From positions 1 to 51,348 of the forward strand of contig MSJI02000935.1 of NCBI GenBank assembly GCA_001931905.2: a DNA stretch of 51,348 nt, read 5' to 3'. Source of the stretch: Cladosporium sp. IMV 00045. Lineage: Eukaryota > Ascomycota > Dothideomycetes > Cladosporiales > Cladosporiaceae. Shown in pieces: positions 21,910 through 33,293 of the stretch (position 1 is the first letter of the stretch; each line of letters opens with the position of its first letter). The translations under genes and the position numbers were made by a program. Under the pieces are notes generated by a model. That model made no database searches and was not told the DNA's origin. It was given only the letters and a program-made list of their open reading frames with translations.

Positions 21910-22348
21910 AATAATCGAAACGGCTCGTCACTTGTACTTCCAGAATGGACGCTGGCTTCTTAAGAGCGTGGATTGTCGAGGCAGGGACGTGAGATATTAA
22001 GACGAACGTAGACATGCGATGCCAAGTTTACTCGGGGCTGTAGAGATTCGCTACGAGTTACTACGTACTTGGTCGCTAAAAAGCCAGTGAAGTTGATTGA
22101 TGAATCTTTGATTGAATGTAGACGACACTCCCCCAACACCTTTGTGACTGACTTGTTCACTGAACGAAGCTACTCGGTCCACCTACCTTACGTATAAAGA
22201 TGCGTGAACAAGGGCAGTCATTCAGTCATGAGACTTTCAAACTGCATCGTCATGGGCAAAGTAGTTTATCATCCATGGCCAGCATCAGCCTCGAACCGCA
22301 GGTGTTCAACACCCGACTTGCTGACGGCGCTGCAAGCGTACAGCCCGG

Positions 22349-22856
22349 TCACTTGCGCAACGCATTCACACGACTCTTAATGCAGGCATCCAGCTGCTGG
22401 GCCACAGAAGCATCAGCTTGTTGCAAATCATCCAGCAGCTTTTCGATCTCAGTCTCGAGCAGCTTCTTTCTGGTAATCAACTCGGCGAGCTTTTCGAGAT
22501 AGGGACGCTGCGTTGACTTCCTACTATCAATCAGCATTTGCCCGATCACATCCATGAAGCGCGACAAGATCACTGACAAGCTCTCTTCATATTGTGCTTT
22601 GTAATCGTCGTGGCGGCGTTGTAGATCATCGAAACCTTGTTTATGCGATTGACGAAGTTCGGCCTCGACCTTGCGGCGTCGGGTGGAGACCTATTCACAC
22701 GTTGGTATTTGTCTCCCAAGCCGTACCGAGTCAACTGGAGTGGTCACTGACAGCAGTTTTGTGCTTCTCGAGCAATTGCTGCACATCCAGAGTTTGTGAG
22801 CCGTCTTGCGACCCACTGTCTTGGGCCTCGTCAAAATTCATGTCGGTTGGTACCAT
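22349..22856 (-). CDS. Small coiled-coil protein of unknown function
   Basis: Model complement(22349..22690, 22752..22856), 148 aa. Start MVPTDMNFDEAQDSGSQDG; the intron 22691..22751 has an unusual GTCAGT donor and GAATAG acceptor, phase 0. Apart from an acidic N-terminus the protein is almost all charged heptad-like helix: VEAELRQSHKQGFDDLQRR, then MDVIGQMLIDSRKS, LEKLAELITRKKLLETEIEK and LDDLQQADASVAQQLDA, ending in a basic RVNALRK. No catalytic motif, signal peptide or membrane segment is visible, and I do not recognise a family. It is divergent from PXR1 with about 320 bp between start codons, and the pair was duplicated together. The start and donor are supported by conservation in the decayed left copy. 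Confidence 0.72.
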
Positions 22857-23173
22857 GGCGAGTTCTCTGGCGAACGGGCGGTAATGAGCATTTATTAATC
22901 ACGTAGCAACGCTTGCCACCGACTGTTGATTGCGCTGCGAGGATGAAGTTGTCTGCAGAAGGCCTGTGAAGAGGTGAAGTCAATCTTAGCTCTTTATGGT
23001 TGAACAGAAGGCACGGAATAAATAGGTGCCTGAGGCATTAATGCGCTAGCGCGAAGGAAGTCTGGGTCTTTCGAAGAATTCAGGGCCGGGCGCATACCAA
23101 ATCGCAACTTTTTGGATCCACCACCTCTGTTTTATTGTTCTCAAACCAAGTACAGGCGACGTTATAATTCAAG

Positions 23174-24280
23174 ATGGGTCTCGCCGGTCAGAAGAGGTAA
23201 CACTCACTTGTGTATCTTCACTCATGCACATTCACTGACTCCAGCCGTAGGCGCACCAAAATTTCAGCAGACCCAAACAACACCAACTGGGCGAAATCAG
23301 AGAACAACTACGGCGCCAGACTCCTCGCCAAGTCAGGGTGGCAGCCAGGTCAATTCCTCGGTGCCGAGAATGCGAACCACGCCGACCACTACACCGCCGC
23401 GAACGCCTCGCACATTCGCGTGGTATTACGAGAGGACAACGCCGGTCTTGGAGCGATCAAGGGAAAGAGCAATGCAGAAACCTTTGGCCTGAGCACTCTC
23501 TCGGGCATTTTCGGTAGATTGAACGGAAAGAGTGAGGCAGAAGTGCAGAAGCAGGCCGACACACAGCGCGATCTGGAATTACAGGCATATCAGTCGCACA
23601 AGTGGGGGACAATGAACTTTGTCTACGGCGGCCTGCTTGTTGGTGATAAGATGGAGGAGAAGAAGAAGCTTGAGGAGGCGACCGCAAAGGCGGCACAGAG
23701 CAAGCGCAAGGCAGAAGATGATGCGCCGGCGGCATCCTCGTCGAAGAAGAGGAAGCACACTTCTGGCAAAGATTCTGCTGCGGCATCTGAGAGCAGCGAT
23801 GAGAGCGAAGATGACGACAAGGAGGATGACGGGGCCACGAAGAAGAAGAGCAAGAAGCAGAAGAAGCGGAGCAAGAAGGATGAGTCTGCCGCAGAATCTA
23901 CGAGCGATACCGCTGAGAAAGCGTCCAAGAAGGATCGCAAGGAGAGGCGCAAGAAGGATAAGAAGTCTGGCGACTCGGACGAGAAGGCGCAAGCAAAGGA
24001 GGAGAAGCGTGCTCGCAAAGACGAGAGGCGGAAGCGAAAGGAAGAGAAACGACAACGCAAGGCAGCCAAGGGGAAAACATCAGCACAAACATCACGAGAT
24101 CAGTCTTCGGATTCATCTTCAGACGAAGATTCACAAAAGCCGGAAGAGTCAAAGGCGCCGGCGGCGTCTTTCGGTGGCAGCAGGCACGCCGTCCGACAAA
24201 GATACATCATGCAAAAACGCCAGGCAGGCATGAACCCACAGGCTATGGCAGAGATCTTGATGCTCAAGGCAACGGCATAG
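23174..24280 (+). CDS. PXR1: PXR1/GNO1 G-patch protein (PinX1 family)
   Basis: Nucleolar G-patch cofactor of a DEAH helicase (Prp43 in yeast) in 18S rRNA and snoRNA maturation; the PinX1 family has also been linked to telomerase inhibition. Model 23174..23196 joined to 23251..24280, 350 aa. Exon 1 encodes just MGLAGQK and two bases of an Arg. The family start (RTKISADPNNTNW) follows the intron (GTAACA...CGTAG). The G-patch is at about 25-80 (NNYGARLLAKSGWQPGQFLG, then DNAGLGAIKG), followed by FGLSTLSGIFGRLNGK. The second half is a Lys/Glu/Asp/Ser-rich nucleolar tail, with a final conserved block containing RHAVRQRYIMQKRQAGM and the terminal AEILMLKATA. It is intact, unlike the left duplicate. 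Confidence 0.94.
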
Positions 24281-24643
24281 GGAAAACCCCCAAACAGCAC
24301 TCTCGGTTCGCCTTGAATTACATACACCTAGATAAAATGAATTTCCCTGTACGGTCCCAGAACCCTCCCATTCCACCCCAATAATAGCCAGATCAAACGA
24401 ATTGTGAAATCCTTTATGTGCTCATTAGTTTGATCATTGCCATAAATCATTGGCTCAATTTCGAACCCGTTAAAACAAGAAATGGTATCACGCTTCCGAA
24501 TAAACAAAACAAAAACTCCGTTTGAGCTTGCAAGAGCCCCCGATCAATGTCACAAGACTCAAATGCGCCAATCAAAATGTGGTCAGGGGTGTGATCCGAC
24601 CAGTAACTTCCAGAAAAATGTAACAAAAAATCGTCCAGCCTGC
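24281..24643. other. Convergent intergenic region
   Basis: About 360 bp of AT-richer sequence between the PXR1 stop and the stop of the SAM-HMG gene. It is expected to hold both polyadenylation regions. Nothing else was seen. Confidence 0.5.
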
Positions 24644-26325
24644 TTAAGGATACCTCGACTCTTCATAGGTGCCATCCATCGACCCATTCGATGCCAGGTG
24701 CTCTCCAGCGCGCAGAAGCGTTGCGAGGCCTGACGTAGGTGGTGAATACCGGATCTGAGGTGACCCAGACAGGTTCTTCATGGGCGGCAGAGTTGTTGGA
24801 AGTCCATTCGAGGACCGCGAGGGCACGGGAGGAGGCAACTCGCGGCTCGGCAGGGTCCTCGAGAATGAATTGCTGGGTCCAAGAGGAGGAGCATTGACGG
24901 GCGAGCCTGACGAATGGCCAGAGCTGATTGAGTCGGAGTTTCTTAGCGAAGGAAGCGATGTTTCGCTGGCGATCGTCGGTCTTCGCGAGGGAGGCATGAT
25001 TGGCGGTGAATCAGATCCTTGAGGGGTGAGCGATGGGTGATAACCGTACGCAAGGCTGGTGCTGACTGCCATGGGATGATCACCTATCGGAGGGCCCATC
25101 TGTGGCTTTGTTCGTGAGCCATTCGAGAGTGCTGGAGTGCTTGAAGTAGATCCGTTGACGCTCGCAAATGCCGGTTTAGTGTGGCGGGGTGAGAAACCAG
25201 GTTCAAGAGGCGTTATTCCAGGTGCGATTTCAGGCGACCTGTTCTCCGATAGTGTCACTGGTCGCCAGTCCACACGATGAACCAATTGCGGAGAACCGAA
25301 TCCGGAACGACGTCTGTCGCTATATAAGCGCTCGCTGCTGTTGGCACTGCTTTCCCTATTGTCCGGGCTGCTCGCCAGTCTCTCGTCGCTGTTGCGTCGG
25401 CTAGGGCTATCCGCATTGTCTTCCTTGAGTCGTTTACCATCTGCTGATTGTTAGTCACAATCCCGTGTTATTGGAATCTCACAAATTCTCGAAAAGACTT
25501 ACTGCTCGGCTCATGCTTGGCTTTGAAGTCTGTAAGATATCTTTGGTAATCCGCATAGTCTTGCGTCTTCTTGTACTCAGCCAATTGAGAATAGTAGTGA
25601 TCCTTCATGGCCTGGCTCTTGCTTTCATAAGAGGCCTTCTCATCCGGTGGCAATACCTGCCATCGCTCACCGACCGTCTTTGCGATCTCTGTGAAGCTTA
25701 GGTCTTTGCCTTTCAAATGCTCTCGCACTTCTGCAACGGCCGTCAGTACGTGGCGCATGAGCCAGAGCCAGGTGTAGACTTACGGTTAGAGAACAATACA
25801 TAGGCGGAAGGCGGACGGTCGGGTGCGTTCTCGTCAGGCTTTGGGTGGCGTCTGTATTTACGTTTGCTCCCGGTCGGCGCTCGTGAAGGTTGGTTTACGC
25901 CAGAGCTGGGGTCCTGCAAGGGCGCGAACGTCTCTGTTTTGCCTGGATTGGGCTTATATGATTGTGATACATCTGCAGCTGGTGCCGGTTGGGTGTCATC
26001 CTTGCGTGATTCGGCAATTGCCCTTTGGAGTATCTGGATAAGTACGTCAGATTGAGCCGTGTAGGCGAAGCAGACCGCGGGTCGCGTGCAAGGCACCCAA
26101 GCGAGAACATACCCTGCGATGACCGAGTTTCACGCCCAGCGCGTCGCTGCGAGACCGTCAGCATGTTTCTCCTCATCGATCGCCACCCATGCCAGTGACC
26201 TACAGATCTTCTTCGGTGATGTCTGCAAGGACATCCCAGGAATCGAATGCCTCTTGGACAAGGCCGTCGTGATATCGTCCAAGTCCAAGGCGGTCTAGCG
26301 AGTCTCGAAATTGGGAGACGGCCAT
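24644..26325 (-). CDS. SAM + HMG-box nuclear protein
   Basis: Five-exon model complement(24644..25440, 25503..25730, 25784..26033, 26113..26146, 26204..26325), 476 aa. All junctions keep phase and have good signals (GTAGGT, GTATGT, GTAAGT twice; branches CTGAC and ACTAAC). Exon 2 is a 34-nt micro-exon. Exons 1-3 build a SAM domain (about 1-60: FRDSLDRLGLGRYHDGL, ITEEDLDALGVKLGHRR). A basic stretch KRKYRRHPKP (about 109-117) precedes an HMG box (about 124-192: RPPSAYVLFSNQVREHL, SFTEIAKTVGERWQVLPP, EKASYESKSQAMKDHYYSQL). The rest is Ser/Pro-rich and disordered. HMG boxes of this form bend DNA, and SAM domains oligomerise or recruit partners, so a chromatin or transcription-factor role is likely. 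The target process is unknown. Confidence 0.87.
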
Positions 26326-29163
26326 ACCAGAGATAGGAGGACGAAAGTGGTGGGGCTGGTCTGCTACTGTCTGCCCGCGTGCAAACGCGAATTGCTAGAA
26401 CAAGGACACACAACACGCGCGGGTGCGAGACGGCGACAGGTCTATGTCGAATTCGGCACCAGGGACCAGCGCATGAAAGATGTCATTCGAAAAGGCAACG
26501 CCGATGAGTGTGGGTTTTCGATGTCGAGATCCCGATCTGCGCGGAAAATGAGCCCTGACGGCCTCTCGATCGCGCCGATTGCACTGGCAGATGCGTTTCT
26601 GCGAGAGATCTCGACGACGCGCGACTGGGACGCTAGAACAACGGCTCCGGCAAGGCAGCAGGGTTTGACAGCAAAAGACTGGAGAGTCCGGCGTGCATCA
26701 TGATCAGAGGTGGCGACCAGGCGACATGCCGAGAGGGTGAGACGGAGACGTTTCCAGCGTGCCCTCGCCGCCTTCTCGCTCACATCATGCCTGACAAGGC
26801 CTTCACAGACTCACAAGAGCCGAACCAGCACTGTTCGTCGGAGTGTCCTCCGCGGGAAAGGGAAACTCAACTCCGCATCACGCCTTAGCGGCACTCGCTA
26901 CTGCTGGGTGGTTGTCCTGCTTCTGCAGCCGCATATGGGACGCAAACCGCACGGACTCTAGAGCTACAATGGCAACATGACGTGTGACTAACGACGCCGG
27001 CGACACACGATGGTCATCACTCATCACACGTCTGTCTGGGGATTCTCAGCCTGGCGGGACGAGCATTTGTCAATATTCATCTGTGCCTGCGAGAAGTGCT
27101 ACTACAGGACCGCAACGGACCACAATAATAGCATTCGCCACTCTCGACGGTTGTGACAGAGCGAGAAGCAGTGACGGGCGGAGCATGGGCCGGGTATTGT
27201 GTCGGAGCTCCCACACCTGCCAATTTCACGTGGAGTCTCCTGCGAAGTGAAACGATTGGTTCCGAGAGGAGCCATGCAGCAAACTATATCCGACATGTAT
27301 CACCTGGAAGAGGCTAGAGATGGCCTGCCTGAGAACGAGCCGCAGGTTCATGCATTCCACAGCCGGGCACGCCAGACGAGGCCGACGCATCAGCACAGCA
27401 TATATGCTTCCATCCCTGGAGAATAATAACATGCCAAACTCGCAAGACTGGAGATTGGGCGGGCGATTAATGTCGGCCGCAGTAAGCTAGTCTCCTGACA
27501 CCAAGCTACAAGCTTGAAGCTGGGATCGGCGATGGCCATTTCCAATTTGTATCGATGATTCTGTTTGCTGGCACTGGGGAATTGTCTGATCGATGGGAGA
27601 ATCCAAGCGCGCATTTAGACTTCTGCATGTTCTGCTCGTCCGCCCAGCCGTGGTTCTCGGTTCGTGGCCCATGGGTCGCCAAAGCCTCAAGGTACAGAAT
27701 TTATTGCTGAATCCAATACACGTAAGCGAAACAGATGCTGACCTTGTAACAGCTTGTGAGGAAAACACTCCACTCAGGCTTGTGTCTGGAATCCCAGGCG
27801 CCTATGTACGTCCCTCTACCTTTGAGTCAAGCCGCACAGGATTGCAGTGCGTGCTGCATGTCACAGCCGATCGACGATGTTGAATGAGGAGCCATCAACA
27901 CGACGCGAGAGGTCAATACTACTGTCAAATACACGGACTCACCGAAATCCCACCCTGTCTCCTAAATGCATGGCAAAAAATTTCTCCAGAATTATAGACC
28001 TTGAAAGAAATAGACAAGGATTGTTATGTGGACCACGCAGGGTGCTGCTCGCACCACCATTCTGCAATCTTGGAAGCGGTGGCAGTGGGTGGTTCCCGCA
28101 ACAAGGACCACAAGCTTGTCTTCACACGTCTCGCAAGTTCCAAGCGCCCGGGACTTTTTTTTTGGACGACCACAGCGATGTTTCTTGACCAGGCTCGAAA
28201 ACAATGGGCCACGTTCTAAAGTGCCATAGAAATGGCGCGTAGGTTTCGTTGGAGGACCCGTATTCCTGCCTCGAGGTACCATCACAGCCAGTCCACGATG
28301 CACCCGTACAACGTACATGCATAATTTGGCACCAGTCGAAACGCTGTGATTGCGAACGATGTTCCGGAAGCAGTCGGGCTCTACGAATAGCACCCAGAAG
28401 CCGAAATTCAAACGGTAAGACAAGGCCTAGGAAATATGCATTCTCTGCAATCTCACGTGTGTCCATGATGGGGAACCCAATCCCTCCTTTGTGGCTCACG
28501 GAGGTGTTCTGAAGCACATCTGAGCTTTAGAGTTTCAAGCGTGATGAAAACTCAACAAGCGAGAGCGAGAATCCAGGTGCCATCTCATCGGTTCGAAGCA
28601 CAAACCTAGCTCCAGAAGCTGCATCGGCCAAGGAACATTGCCTTAACTGCGCAAACAGAGTCAAAGGACTCATGCAGGTATGTTCAGAAAGGTATTATTG
28701 TATTTTTTCAGATTCCTCGCAGCGGGTCGGCCTTCCGCGGCAGGATGCTTCGATGACCCTTGTCCGTTACCGCGCCGACATAGGCTACGAAGGTATGGCA
28801 TACATGTATTGGTAGGCTCGAGTTGCGTCACAGTGTAACGGAGTCGGAAGACAGCTCCGGTGGAACCGTCTCCTCCAAGCGTGCCGAGCGGCGGGCGTGC
28901 GCATGTGGGATGACATGGGAGGATCAGGCTTGTGAAGGAAGATCGGCATAAGGGCCTTGCGAACGTTGGCAAGGCGTGCGGGATCGAAATGTCGCCGTGC
29001 TGTATGTTCTTTAGAGTCTCACACATGATGCGCGAGCGCATCGCTGATACCACTGCTCAAATCGCCATCGACGAACACAGCCGCCAGACGCGCGCGGCAG
29101 CAACTGCAACTTGGCTCACCTTAATCGCCCGGGAAAGGTGGGTTCATGAACTGCCCCTTACTG
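26326..29163. other. Gene-poor region upstream of the SAM-HMG gene
   Basis: About 2.8 kb with only short frames on both strands. None carries a domain, signal peptide or splice-consistent extension that I could build. GC content is similar to the surroundings and no RIP-like or transposon sequence is visible. No tRNA-like T-arm was noticed. Confidence 0.4.
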
Positions 29164-29470
29164 AAGCGATTTACGATCTTGGGGAATTTGTCGATGTCCA
29201 AGACTTCGGGATCGACATGAGGTCATCAGGAGAAAGAGCCTGGAAAGGCAGATTGAATCTCCAGTATTCCTTGCTGGCATCGAGATGCAGAATTTCGACC
29301 ACCCGTCACACAGTCGTGTGAGACGGCAGATCAAGGCTGATGCTGCGACCATCGAAGATTCAACGATCCTTCGAAATAGGAACATCCCGAAGCTTTGGCT
29401 CGAAATCTGTGATACGATGGGCGTAGTTCCTAGGCGACACATCAAATTACAATTGTCTTCACTAGTATGA
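29164..29470 (+). pseudogene. Possible remnant of a fungal transcription-factor C-terminus
   Basis: A plus-strand frame open from about 29164 to TGA at 29468-29470 reads RRKSLERQIESPVFLAGIEM, then HSRVRRQIKADAATIEDST and NIPKLWLEICDTMGV. The SPVFLAGIE pattern followed by a charged helix and a W-x-E-I motif resembles the C-terminal end of many Zn2Cys6 factors with a fungal-specific transcription-factor domain. No upstream exons with the rest of the domain or the zinc cluster were found in the preceding 2 kb, and a TGA precedes the frame. It is either a decayed gene fragment or a chance similarity. Confidence 0.28.
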
Positions 29471-30485
29471 GGCTCAAGTTTAGATGCACGTGGGGAGAAA
29501 ATATCTGACGTAGCATATACTCAACTGACCAGCGTTACAAGACTGCTGACACTTGGAGGTCAACATACTTGAAACATGCCACGAGCGATGTCATCGTAGT
29601 TCTGGCCACATCTATCGTCGATGATAGCTTACGCGGTTGCAGATATGCTCTCACTTCCTTGTCATATCACTGATGAGCCTGGCGAGACCGTAAATTGAGA
29701 TTCAATCCATCGACGGACCTCGGGTCACGAAATTCGTTGAACTTCCACCAATCCTCTGTCAAGGTTGCACATATGATAGGGGGATCTCTGTCGTTCCTGG
29801 TTCATATGAGATTCATGCAAGCAATAGCATGGTGCACCACCACCCCTGCTGCAAGGCCGCCACGAAGATTGGACCTGCTGTTCCTGAGTATGTCATATTG
29901 GCCTCATACTTGCCTTTTCACTTTTTTCCCTGCAAGTGGGTGGCATGGCGACTATGTACAAATGTGCCAATTAGCCACGAGCACCAAGTTGACGAAAGCG
30001 ATCGTGGAGCGTGGCCTCTTCTTCCACACCATAATCCAGCTCGCTTCCAACCCGTCCAATAAAATATGGACCACTCAACACTCAATGCAATACCCTGGTA
30101 CTACTCCTATCTCATACTGCCTCCTACTGACATCGAATTCTCATCATCGTGCCCACTCGTCCTCCGGCTGAAAGCTACCACGGCTATGTGGCCTCATCAG
30201 CCTCGTTGGCGAATTCCCATCATGAAATCTTGCATTTCTCCAGTACAGTGAATTTTATGTTGGGTCCCCGTCTCCGAGCCGCATTCATGGCAATCAAACC
30301 TCCACGTCTTGCGGTGAAGGAATCCAAAAAGTTGTTGATCTGGGCATGTGATCGACAGCCAGCGAGGACTTGGTGGACACACTGGATGAAGTCGATACTC
30401 CTTCCCATTCATGAGCTACATGCTACATCTTTCGAAAACCCACCAACTTGAGCGAATATACCATCGACTCATAACAGCAAACGAC
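29471..30485. other. Intergenic, 3' of MSH4
   Basis: About 1 kb. Frames such as 29695-30171 and 30149-30451 show no recognisable family and no consistent codon bias. No repeat was seen. Confidence 0.4.
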
Positions 30486-33293
30486 TTAAGTATCTTCAGT
30501 GCTACGCTGCAGCGTCAGCACCTCATCGTCCACGCTATTTCCATCAGCGCACTGCCAGTCAGCGAAGTATCTGTGCCGGCGACAGAACTGGTCTAGATTG
30601 CTCTCCAAATTGAGCTGCGACGCCAGTCTCTCTGAGCGCAATGCTTTCTCTTCCTCTTCTAGTGCCGCCATGCGCACGACAAACTCCCGCCTCAAATCTT
30701 TGAGCCACTGGGTCAGATCATCATCGGTCATAGACCCGTTCTTCGCCTGGACGAGATGCTCTTTCAAGTTCAACAGCAGCCTTCCCTTGCGCGCAATGAC
30801 GATTGCAAGAGATGCGCCCTGGTTTTTCTTCTTCCGCGTAGCGTGCAAGAGAGTGTTCGACACAAGCTCTGCATGCTCGATGACATCTGCGGAAACGGCA
30901 TGACACGCGCCAGCTTGAGCCCGTAATGCTCATCCTGTACAGCGCCCGAAGAGACGCGGTAGAGCACCTCCATCTTCTCCGGCTCCGTATTGTCAACAGC
31001 GAGATGCAGGTTCACGACTCCGTTGCGCTCGGCGAGAATTTTGGCAAGGTCGTGGAAATGGGTGGCGAACCAAACAAGAGCTCTGCTTTCAACAAGCGCT
31101 TCGGCGATTGCGATTGCGATAGCCAGACCATCTCGGGTACTTGTGCCACGCCCGAGTTCATCGACAATGGCCATGCTCTGCCCGTCGATGTTGCGGAGTA
31201 TGAACGCTGCTTCGCGCATCTCGGCAGCGAAGGTAGATACATTGGCTTCGATATTGTCGTCAAGCGAAATCCGCGCGAATAGCCGGCGAATGATGGGAAA
31301 TGAGGCATATTGAGCGGGTACGAAGCAGCCAATTTGTGCCATGACCTGCATCAAGCGCAACTGAGCGAATGTAAGTACTCTTGCCACTCATGTTACAGCC
31401 GGTGACGATCTGGAAGCGCTTCTGTTGTGTTGCATAGACGTCATTTGGCACATATTTTGCTTCCTGAGTCTTTTCGCGGATTGGGTGGCGGCCGGATTTG
31501 ATTGCAAGCGTCTCCGAGAGCTGTGGGCGGACGTAGTCCTGTGTGGTAACGATCTGTGCAAAGGAAGCGATCATGTCGAGCATAGCAATTCCCTCGCAGA
31601 TGCGGAACAAAGGTCCCATGTGTTGGCGGACGTCATTGATGAGAGCCTGCACGGCTTTGTCACTCATGAGGATCACTTCGGTATGAGCATCAGAGATCTT
31701 TTGGTTGCGTTTGAGAAGATCCAGCGTTTGGCATTCGATGATGTCTTTTTTGCGAAACACGTTGATGAAGACTGCCGGAAGATCGCGCTGCTCCAGCTCC
31801 TCAGCTCGCAGACGAAGGTAGAACTGGCGCGAATTGTCGTACTTAGTCTGCAGTTGAAGATGGTGCTCCTCACCCAAATCAGCGATGTGCTGCAATGCGT
31901 CGGTCATGGCCTCCTTGTAGGTCTGCCTTGCAACATCGAGCAGACCATTGACACCAGATCGAACAGCATAGGTACGCTGATTGCGAAGATCTAGCGGTTG
32001 ACTGGCATATGTGGTGTCGTCGTTCAGAGCTTCGCTGATCAAGGCTTGAACAGGATCAATGTTGTCTGGTGAGCAGAGGTTTCGGATCTCTTGAAGCATG
32101 ATTGAGCGAGCACCCGTCAGAGCTTCGAATACGGGCTGAACAAGCATCACGGACTGCTTCAACATGATTACACTGTTGACGGCTTGTTCGGAATCCTTAA
32201 GCGATGGCTGAGTCTTGATAAGGATTAATTGAGTCAGAATGCGGTCGACATCCAGGAAAGTCTTGAGCGCTTGGCGCACGGCAAAGAACATCTCTTCTTT
32301 CGTGCTCAATTCTTCCAGAGCATCGTATCGAGTACTCAAGGTGTCCTCGTTAGTGAGCGGCTGCAAGATATTGCTTCGAAGGAGACGATCACCCATGGGG
32401 GTCAATGTTGCATTGAGCAGTCCGAATAAGCAATCCTTGGACTTCGAGTTGGTGAGGTTCTGTACGAGCTCGAGCGAACGGATAGTCGAGAGGTCCGCCA
32501 TCATGGAGCCCTCAGAGGGTTCGTACTTGATACGGAGAGATCGGGCAGGAAACGTCTTCGACAGTGCCAACTCGACGTATTTGAGGACCTACACCCCGTA
32601 AGCCACGTCCATGTATGACGGTATTAAGTGAATACCAACCGCAGAAAAGCAACAGACAGCGTAATACTTGCCACTGACCGCCGTTTTGATGGCTTCGACA
32701 TCTTCCACAAAAGCGAGTTGTTGAATGAAATCAAGCCCGGCGGTCTCAGCCCAGTAACGACGGTCAAGGAGACGTACGTTGCTCCCAAGATCATCAAGAG
32801 TATCTTCAATGATTGAGAAGAGTTTGGACTTCGGGTCAGAAGCTGATGACACGATCAGGATGGTGGTTGGCGAGAAACAGAGCAGCTTGTGAATGGATCG
32901 GACATAGGTCTGGTTGTCGATGATCTCAGAAAGCACAGCTTCGCCGGTGTCTAGGTTCACAAAGGAGATCCCTACGACAGTAGAGACTCCACGCGATTCA
33001 CTGATGGCACAAATGATCTGTTGATTCTCCACGCCGAGCGTAGATACGCCAGTTCGAGGCCTTGCAGTACTTGGTCTGCCCGCATTGCGGCGACTGGTGC
33101 GTGGACGTGAGGTGGTGGTGACACGTTCTGCAGATGTGTAGAATGCGTTCGATGTGGCGTAAAGGTTGGAGGCGCTGAGGCGTGCCGTCACAGCACGACT
33201 ATCGGTAGCCGTACGAGGGATCGAAGAGCTGGATGTGCTCGCTCGATCAGATATCGAGTCGGAGTATGACGTGGAAGTCTGCTTTGGTGCCAT
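30486..33293 (-). CDS. MSH4: MSH4, meiotic MutS homologue, with two compensating frameshifts
   Basis: MutS-family protein that with Msh5 stabilises meiotic recombination intermediates and promotes crossovers; it has no mismatch-repair role. Model complement(30486..32588, 32640..33293) is 918 aa if both indels are ignored. Exon 1 encodes a Ser/Thr/Arg-rich N-terminus and the connector region (GKYYAVCCFSA). The 51-nt intron has a weak GTTGGT donor, kept because it restores the family sequence SAVLKYVEL. The core and clamp continue to Walker A TGCNMSGKSTYIRSVAL (about residue 615). Just after this, one extra base near 31353 shifts the frame. Walker B (SMAIVDELGRGTS) and ATHFHDL are read in the shifted frame. 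A missing base near 30889 returns to the original frame for IEHAELVSNTLLHATRKKK. Read literally, the protein would end after about 660 aa without Walker B. Confidence 0.88.

Larger units (their letters stand above)
21378..23674. repeat. Right unit of the tandem segmental duplication
   Basis: Partner of 18855..21053. It contains the intact coiled-coil gene and the 5' part of intact PXR1. Homology cannot be followed past about 23674 because the left copy ends at the gap. The microsatellite at 21833 and small indels explain the length differences between units. Confidence 0.85.

Noticed and set aside
23619..24233. Long Arg-rich plus frame and Leu/Ser-rich minus frames over the PXR1 tail
   Set aside because: Produced by the repetitive AAG/GAG codons of the Lys/Glu tail; the PXR1 frame explains the sequence.
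30889..31353. Programmed ribosomal frameshifting in MSH4
   Set aside because: No slippery heptamer or downstream structure is evident, and two opposite shifts would be needed; sequencing error or gene decay is simpler.
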